From the NCBI GenBank assembly GCA_937889485.1, contig CALAPG010000183.1, positions 1-11,134 on the forward strand: a stretch of 11,134 nt of DNA, written 5' to 3'. Shown here piece by piece: positions 7,044 through 11,134 of this stretch. A model generated the notes under the pieces. That model saw nothing but the letters and a program-made list of their open reading frames with translations, ran no database searches and was not told the DNA's origin. Origin of the DNA: an uncultured Moraxella sp. (GTDB taxonomy: Bacteria > Pseudomonadota > Gammaproteobacteria > Pseudomonadales > Moraxellaceae). The position numbers were made by a program, and so were the translations under genes. Position 1 is the first letter of the stretch. Every line of letters starts with the position of its first letter.

Positions 7044-7109
7044 TAACTAAATGTCAAGAAAAAAACCTCAAGAAATAACACAAATTGTCCCTGAAAAGTA
7101 ACTAAATGT
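7044..7109. repeat. 11-bp direct repeat TAACTAAATGT, two copies
   Basis: Perfect copies lie at 7044-7054 and 7099-7109, 55 bp apart start to start, each followed after one or two bases by an AGAAAA stretch. In such AT-rich DNA a chance repeat is possible. A regulator-binding role is not demonstrated. Confidence 0.4.
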
Positions 7110-7374
7110 GAGAAAACTATATTTTTTAGTGAACTTATCAACAAAACATATGGCAAATTTAAAGTTAGTGTATTAAAATTTACATCATAAAATGTTCAGC
7201 CTGACTGTGGCGGTATTTAACGCATGAACGCAAAGGTACTTTGAGGGATTTTTACCAAAAAAGTGCCTAAAAATAAATGTATAACATATTGTGATAATCG
7301 TGTAATATTGTGTAGCAAAGCGAAAAAAAGAGTTGTAAACACAATTTTTAGACGGTAAGCTATATTTAACAACC

Positions 7375-7418
7375 TCGCTGAACAGGGTTTAATTGTAGTA
7401 ACTAGCTAAACTCAGCGA
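7375..7418 (+). promoter_or_regulatory. Two-part stem-loop upstream of ompA
   Basis: TCGCTGA (7375-7381) pairs perfectly with TCAGCGA (7412-7418). Directly inside, GTTTA (7387-7391) pairs with TAAAC (7407-7411), leaving a 5-nt bulge on the 5' side and a 15-nt loop. The 12-bp composite stem ends 55 nt before the ompA start. If transcribed, it would resemble the stabilising leader hairpins known for enterobacterial ompA mRNA. If the promoter lies downstream, it could instead be a protein-binding palindrome. Confidence 0.45.
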
Positions 7419-7433
7419 CATTAACAATCAGGC

Positions 7434-7439
7434 TATACT
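7434..7439 (+). promoter_or_regulatory. Tentative ompA -10 element TATACT
   Basis: TATACT lies 34 nt before the ompA start codon, which would give a leader of about 28 nt. No recognisable -35 is present 15-19 nt upstream (CTCAGC region), and the only TTAACA is too close at 7 nt. The true promoter may lie further upstream. Confidence 0.25.
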
Positions 7440-7462
7440 TGTATTAAATAAGACAATCCTTT

Positions 7463-7468
7463 GGAGGA
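7463..7468 (+). promoter_or_regulatory. Strong ompA ribosome-binding site GGAGGA
   Basis: GGAGGA lies 5 nt before ATG 7474 and is the strongest Shine-Dalgarno match in the window. It fixes the ompA start and agrees with high expression of a major porin. Confidence 0.85.
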
Positions 7469-7473
7469 CTTCT

Positions 7474-8784
7474 ATGAAGCTAAATAAACTCGCTCTAGCA
7501 GTTGTTGCTGCAGCCACAATGCCAGTTGTTGCCAACGCTGGTGTTACTGTTACTCCCCTAATCTTGGGTTACCATGTTTCAGAAGGCATCTCAAAAACCG
7601 CTGACAAACAACGCGAAGTGCTAAAAACTGGCAAGAATCTTTACAAAAATGCCAAAAATCAAAACATCGATGGAGATAAACGCGGCGCGCGCACAGAAGC
7701 ACAGTACCAAAATGGCGGTGTTGCCCTCGAAGACGGCTTATACACTGGTGCAGGCATCGGTATTGAATTAACACCAACTATCGCTCTTGAACTAGAATAC
7801 GGTGAAACTAGCGTCAATGGCGAAGCCAGTGAAAAATCAGCAGAGGCGGGTGTAAACCGTTTTGATGCCAAGCAAAAAATGATGTCTGGTAACTTTACTA
7901 TTGGTACAGAAACTTTCACAGGTTATACCAACAGCCCATTCAAACCATACGTGTTGATTGGTGCGGGTCAATCAAAAATTGATGTTAAAAACCAAGAAAC
8001 TTATGATACTAAGCAAGGTTCATCAGTCGGCAAAGTAGATGCAGGCACCAAAGTTGCTAGCTCAAAAGATACCATTGGTAACTTAGGTCTTGGTGCTTAC
8101 TACCGCATCAACGATGCCCTAAGCCTACGTGGTGAAGGTCGTGCCGTCTATAACTTTGACAACGACTGGTGGGAAGGTATGGCATTGGCAGGTTTAAATG
8201 TTGTATTGGGCGGCCACTTGGCGCCAGCAGCACCTGTGGTTGAACCAACCCCAGTAGAGCCAGCACCTGTAGTAATCACCGATGGTGATGACGACCAAGA
8301 CGGTGTACCAAACAGCATCGATAAATGCCCAGGCACCCCATTAAATGTGGTAGTAGATGCAGACGGCTGCCCACGTCAATTGAACGTTGACGATGCGCTA
8401 CGTATGGAACTACGTGTGTTCTTTGACAATGACAAAACCATCATCAAAGACCAATACAAACCAGAGATCCAAAAAGTTGCAGAAAAAATGAATGAATATC
8501 CAAATTCAACTGCTTCTATTGAAGGTCATGCTTCAAAAACTGGTCCATCTGCACGTTACAACCAACGTTTATCAGAAGCCCGTGCTAACGCTGTTAAATC
8601 AATGCTAGTTAACCAATTTGGTGTTGCGCCTTCACGCATCAACACTGTAGGTTATGGTTATGATCGTCCTATCGCAGACAACAACACTGCCGAAGGTCGT
8701 GCAATGAACCGTCGCGTATACGCTATCATTACTGGTAACAAAACAGCGACAACCACTCAAACTAAAGATATGAATGTACAATAA
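7474..8784 (+). CDS. ompA: OmpA-family outer membrane protein
   Basis: This is an abundant outer-membrane protein with an N-terminal beta-barrel and a C-terminal domain that binds peptidoglycan and ties envelope to cell wall. The 436 residues begin with a Sec signal peptide cut after ANA (residue 22). The barrel (about 23-248) has amphipathic strands such as IGIELTPTIALELEYG, KPYVLIGAG, GLGAYYRIN and MALAGLNVVLGG, and long hydrophilic loops near 36-82 and 170-200. A Pro/Val/Glu linker (250-267) leads to an Asp-rich thrombospondin type 3-like stretch (270-300) with Cys285 and Cys299, a likely disulfide. The OmpA C-terminal domain (about 305-420) ends in GRAMNRRVYAII. Arg370 of the LSEARANAVK box is kept, but the usual GHTD is GHAS (351-354), replacing the Asp that contacts diaminopimelate. 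The gene stands alone between a long leader region and a terminator, and has more uniform, highly-expressed-type codons (GGT, CGT, AAC) than its neighbours. Confidence 0.93.
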   Translation: MKLNKLALAVVAAATMPVVANAGVTVTPLILGYHVSEGISKTADKQREVLKTGKNLYKNAKNQNIDGDKRGARTEAQYQNGGVALEDGLYTGAGIGIELTPTIALELEYGETSVNGEASEKSAEAGVNRFDAKQKMMSGNFTIGTETFTGYTNSPFKPYVLIGAGQSKIDVKNQETYDTKQGSSVGKVDAGTKVASSKDTIGNLGLGAYYRINDALSLRGEGRAVYNFDNDWWEGMALAGLNVVLGGHLAPAAPVVEPTPVEPAPVVITDGDDDQDGVPNSIDKCPGTPLNVVVDADGCPRQLNVDDALRMELRVFFDNDKTIIKDQYKPEIQKVAEKMNEYPNSTASIEGHASKTGPSARYNQRLSEARANAVKSMLVNQFGVAPSRINTVGYGYDRPIADNNTAEGRAMNRRVYAIITGNKTATTTQTKDMNVQ

Positions 8785-8805
8785 CTTTTAGTTGATGAGT
8801 CCTAT

Positions 8806-8833
8806 AAAAAAGCTACCCTCGGGTAGCTTTTTT
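8806..8833 (+). terminator. Rho-independent terminator of ompA
   Basis: GCTACCC (8812-8818) pairs with GGGTAGC (8821-8827), in effect six pairs closing a CTCG tetraloop. The stem is flanked by A6 before it and T6 after it, 21 nt beyond the ompA stop. The flanking A and T runs make it plausible in both directions, although no minus-strand gene needs it. Confidence 0.95.
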
Positions 8834-8892
8834 GTTCCTTATAAGCGTATTACGTTAAGTTAGATAAATTTAATCTATTTTTAACGATAAAA

Positions 8893-8901
8893 TGTTATAA
8901 T
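8893..8901 (+). promoter_or_regulatory. Extended -10 promoter of typA
   Basis: TGTTATAAT gives a consensus TATAAT (8896-8901) with the extended TGn motif, followed by a GC-rich discriminator ACGCCGCG. No good -35 hexamer is visible at 16-18 nt, which fits an extended -10 promoter. Transcription would start near 8908, about 50 nt before the typA ATG and downstream of the ompA terminator. Confidence 0.75.
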
Positions 8902-8956
8902 ACGCCGCGTTTTCGTTATTATTCCTTCTAGCCGAATCTCTAAGAGCTAATTTTTT

Positions 8957-10795
8957 ATGTCCGATTCTATTAAAAATCTCCGTAATATCGCAATTATTGC
9001 CCACGTTGACCATGGTAAAACTACCTTAGTCGATAAACTTCTTCAACAATCAGGTACTTTTGGTGAACGTGCAGCGGAAGTTGAACGTGTGATGGACTCT
9101 AATGCATTAGAGCAAGAGCGCGGTATTACCATTTTAGCAAAAAATACTGCAATTAGATGGACAAACCCAAAAGATGGCGTTGAATATCGTATCAATATTG
9201 TAGACACTCCTGGACACGCCGACTTTGGTGGCGAAGTTGAGCGCGTGATGTCAATGGTTGACTGCGTGTTATTGCTAGTAGATGCTGTTGATGGCCCGAT
9301 GCCACAAACACGTTTTGTGACCTCAAAAGCGTTTGCTCGTGGGCTAAAACCCATTGTGATCATTAATAAAATTGATAAACCCAGTGCCCGCCCTGATTGG
9401 GTAATGGATCAAGTATTTGACTTGTTTGATAATCTAGGTGCCACCGATGAGCAGCTTGATTTTCCGATTGTTTATACCTCAGCAATGAATGGGATTGCAG
9501 GTCTATCGCCAGATACATTGGCAGAAGACATGCAGCCACTATTTGAAACCATTGTCAACATTGTTGAGCCGCCGCAAGTGGATACCGAAGGCGCGTTTCG
9601 TATGCAGATCTCTAGCCTTGACTATGACAACTTTAAAGGGTTGATCGGTGTGGGTCGTATTCAGCGTGGTTCGGTCAAAACCAACACACCTGTGACGATT
9701 GTAGATAAAGAAGGCAACAAGCGTAACGGCCGTATTTTACAAATCATGGGCTATCATGGTCTTGATCGTGTTGAAGTACCCATGGCGCAAGCAGGCGATA
9801 TTGTCTGTATCACAGGTATTGATGGCTTGAATATTTCAGACACGATCTGTGATCCACAAAATGTCGAGGCGTTGCCCCCATTGAGTGTGGATGAGCCTAC
9901 GGTATCGATGACTTTCCAAGTCAATAATTCACCATTTGCAGGCAAAGAAGGCAAGTTTGTGACGTCACGTAATATTCGTGAGCGCTTAGAACGTGAGTTG
10001 ATTCACAATGTGGCGCTTCGTGTTGAAGATACAGACAGCCCCGATAAATTTAAGGTATCAGGCCGTGGCGAGCTGCACTTATCAGTATTAATTGAAAATA
10101 TGCGCCGCGAAGGTTATGAGCTGGGTGTTTCTCGTCCCGAAGTAATTGTCAAAGAGATCGATGGTGAAAAACAAGAGCCCTACGAAAATGTGATTTTTGA
10201 TGTTGAAGAACAACACCAAGGCGCAATCATGGAGCAAATGGGCTATCGCAAAGGCGAACTGACCAATATGGAAGTTGATGGCAAAGGGCGTATTCGTATT
10301 GAAGCGGTAGTGCCATCACGCGGTCTCATTGGTTTTCGTTCAGAGTTTTTGACCATCACCTCGGGCACGGGTATCATGACCTCTAGCTTTTCGCATTATG
10401 GTCTGGTGAAAGCAGGTGAAGTTGCCAAGCGTCAAAATGGTGTACTGATCTCAATGGTCAACGGTACGGTGCTTGGTTATGCACTATTTAACCTTCAAGA
10501 ACGTGGTCGTATGTTTGTGTCGCCACAAACTGAAGTGTATGAAGGTATGATTGTAGGTCAAAACTCACGTAGCGATGACATGGTGGTTAACCCTACCAAA
10601 GCCAAGCAGTTGACTAACGTACGTGCTAGTGGTACGGATGACGCGATTATTTTGACCCCGCCAATTATCTTTTCATTAGAGCAAGCGCTTGAATTTATTG
10701 AAGATGATGAGCTGGTTGAAGTGACACCAAAGTCAATTCGTCTACGCAAAAAATATTTAACTGAAAATGATCGTAAGCGTTTTAGCCGTAAGTAA
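8957..10795 (+). CDS. typA: Ribosome-associated GTPase TypA/BipA
   Basis: TypA/BipA is a translational GTPase related to EF-G and LepA. It binds the 70S ribosome and supports 50S assembly and growth under cold and other stress. The 612-residue protein has a complete G domain: AHVDHGKT (15-22), ERGIT (54-58), DTPGHADFGG (83-92), NKID (137-140) and TSAMNG. Then come a beta-barrel domain II (GRIQRGSVKTNTPV region), the EF-G III-like domain with SGRGELHLSVLIENMRREGYE, and domain V with EAVVPSRGLIGFRSEFLT. The BipA-specific C-terminal domain contains YEGMIVGQNSRSDDMVVNPTKAK and TNVRASGTDDAIILTPP and ends in a basic RKKYLTENDRKRFSRK. Length and motifs match the family, which distinguishes it from LepA at the other end of the window. 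The Shine-Dalgarno is weak (AAGAG, 8942-8946, 10 nt before ATG). It is a single-gene unit with its own promoter and terminator. Confidence 0.97.
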   Translation: MSDSIKNLRNIAIIAHVDHGKTTLVDKLLQQSGTFGERAAEVERVMDSNALEQERGITILAKNTAIRWTNPKDGVEYRINIVDTPGHADFGGEVERVMSMVDCVLLLVDAVDGPMPQTRFVTSKAFARGLKPIVIINKIDKPSARPDWVMDQVFDLFDNLGATDEQLDFPIVYTSAMNGIAGLSPDTLAEDMQPLFETIVNIVEPPQVDTEGAFRMQISSLDYDNFKGLIGVGRIQRGSVKTNTPVTIVDKEGNKRNGRILQIMGYHGLDRVEVPMAQAGDIVCITGIDGLNISDTICDPQNVEALPPLSVDEPTVSMTFQVNNSPFAGKEGKFVTSRNIRERLERELIHNVALRVEDTDSPDKFKVSGRGELHLSVLIENMRREGYELGVSRPEVIVKEIDGEKQEPYENVIFDVEEQHQGAIMEQMGYRKGELTNMEVDGKGRIRIEAVVPSRGLIGFRSEFLTITSGTGIMTSSFSHYGLVKAGEVAKRQNGVLISMVNGTVLGYALFNLQERGRMFVSPQTEVYEGMIVGQNSRSDDMVVNPTKAKQLTNVRASGTDDAIILTPPIIFSLEQALEFIEDDELVEVTPKSIRLRKKYLTENDRKRFSRK

Positions 10796-10833
10796 CGATT
10801 ACAGCCGTTGAGTGTTAATTGTTTAAGTTTCAT

Positions 10834-10863
10834 AAAAAAGCTTGTAACCTTGCAAGCTTTTTT
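10834..10863 (+). terminator. Rho-independent terminator of typA
   Basis: AAGCTTG (10838-10844) pairs with CAAGCTT (10853-10859) around an 8-nt loop. The stem is preceded by an A-run and followed by T6 (10858-10863). It lies 38 nt after the typA stop and its symmetric A/T flanks make it usable from either side. Confidence 0.93.
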
Positions 10864-10869
10864 AATTAT

Positions 10870-10899
10870 TTGACAAGTACCCTAACAATATATTTAAAT
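10870..10899 (+). promoter_or_regulatory. Probable mscL promoter
   Basis: A perfect -35 hexamer TTGACA (10870-10875) begins 6 nt after the typA terminator. Possible -10 hexamers are TTAAAT (10894-10899, 18-nt spacer, 4 of 6 matches) or TATTTA (10891-10896, 15-nt spacer). A second, weaker option is TTGAAT (10907-10912) with TAACAA (10932-10937) at 19 nt. The -35 is clear; the -10 is not settled. Confidence 0.5.
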
Positions 10900-10961
10900 T
10901 AAATCGTTGAATGATTTTTATCCGAGCCTTGTAACAATAACTTCTAAAAAGGAAAAACAAT

Positions 10962-11134
10962 ATGAGTATGATGTCAGAATTTAAAGAGTTTGCCCTAAAA
11001 GGTAATGTAATGGATCTTGCTATTGGTGTCATTATTGGTGGCGCGTTTGGCAAGATTACTACGTCATTGGTAGAAGATATCATGATGCCAATTTTTTCTG
11101 CCATTATGGGCGGCAAGTTGGACTTTACGAATAT
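10962..11134 (+). CDS. mscL: Large-conductance mechanosensitive channel MscL, 3'-truncated by the window edge
   Basis: MscL is the inner-membrane homopentameric channel that opens at high membrane tension to release solutes during hypo-osmotic shock. The 57 visible residues match the family N-terminus: an amphipathic helix [18 protein letters not shown], then TM1 ([33 protein letters not shown]). Gly14 and the pore-lining [10 protein letters not shown] segment are conserved. The periplasmic loop, TM2 and cytoplasmic helix lie beyond the window. The full protein would be expected at about 135-150 residues. ATG 10962 is chosen because AGGA at 10950-10953 is 8 nt upstream; the ATGs at codons 3 and 4 are alternatives and E. 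coli MscL starts nearer to codon 3 or 4. It appears to have its own promoter after the typA terminator. Confidence 0.95.
   Translation, partial: MSMMSEFKEFALKGNVMDLAIGVIIGGAFGKITTSLVEDIMMPIFSAIMGGKLDFTN

Larger units (their letters stand above)
6870..7473. other. 604-nt AT-rich intergenic region between the pseudopilin and ompA
   Basis: No coding sequence is supported here; the open frames present are low-complexity, Lys/Phe/Asn-rich and lack ribosome-binding sites. The region holds an 11-bp direct repeat (7044-7054 and 7099-7109) and a palindromic GTATAC at 6949-6954 that could serve as part of -10 elements in both directions. It also holds three inverted repeats (6989-7028, 7234-7268 and 7375-7418). 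It must contain the promoters of both divergent genes, pseudopilin on the minus strand and ompA on the plus strand. A small RNA gene is possible but not demonstrable from sequence alone: no hairpin here is followed by a T-run on either strand. Confidence 0.6.

Noticed and set aside
6709..7050. 113-codon plus-strand open frame upstream of ompA
   Set aside because: First half is antisense to the pseudopilin signal region and the second half is low-complexity Lys/Asn-rich intergenic sequence; no ribosome-binding site.
6968..7156. 62-codon minus-strand open frame in the AT-rich intergenic region
   Set aside because: Phe/Leu-rich product simply reflects A-runs on the plus strand; no ribosome-binding site. 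The hydrophobic look is compositional.
9043..9363. 106-codon minus-strand open frame inside typA
   Set aside because: Antisense of the conserved G domain, with no independent coding evidence.
10862..11116. 84-codon minus-strand open frame overlapping mscL
   Set aside because: Antisense of the recognisable MscL N-terminus and of the promoter region; the plus-strand gene explains the sequence.
1..11134. A defence system, mobile element, CRISPR array or biosynthetic cluster
   Set aside because: All recognised genes are conserved housekeeping or envelope genes in a familiar order; no transposase, integrase, regular spaced repeats or unrecognised long coding sequence is present.

Overview
The window looks like a core-genome stretch of a gammaproteobacterium of the family Moraxellaceae (Moraxella, Faucicola or Psychrobacter-like). 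This is inferred from three things: the gene order lepA-lepB-DUF4845-rnc-era-recO-pdxJ, an OmpA resembling the Acinetobacter protein, and moderate GC content with very AT-rich intergenic DNA. The species is not determinable by eye. All recognised genes are intact except the two cut by the window edges. No transposase, prophage, CRISPR array, tRNA or rRNA was seen.

Positions 1-6315 (+ strand) hold the translation, secretion and RNA-processing cluster. It contains the 3' two-thirds of lepA (elongation factor 4), lepB (signal peptidase I), a small one-pass membrane protein of the DUF4845 family, rnc (RNase III), era (ribosome-maturation GTPase), recO (recombination mediator) and pdxJ (pyridoxine 5'-phosphate synthase). 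The genes are co-directional with gaps of 15-166 nt. No convincing rho-independent terminator lies between them, so they plausibly form one operon or overlapping transcripts. Two leaders stand out: a pair of mutually exclusive hairpins before the DUF4845 gene, and a 14-bp tandem duplication that doubles the recO start codon out of frame.

Positions 6312-6869 (- strand) carry a lone type IV pilin-like minor (pseudo)pilin of the GspH/FimT type. Its stop codon interlocks with that of pdxJ. Next comes a 604-nt AT-rich intergenic region with several hairpins, a direct repeat and possible divergent promoter elements. It leads into a strongly translated OmpA-family porin gene (7474-8784), closed by a textbook terminator. 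The OmpA C-terminal domain has Ser where the family normally has the peptidoglycan-binding Asp.

Positions 8885-10863 form a self-contained transcription unit for typA/bipA, with an extended -10 promoter and its own terminator. The window ends in the first 57 codons of mscL, the large-conductance mechanosensitive channel, preceded by a perfect TTGACA -35 hexamer.

Overall this is an ordinary housekeeping region. I did not find a convincing undescribed system. The points most worth a second look are leader structures, the duplicated recO start and the OmpA substitution.
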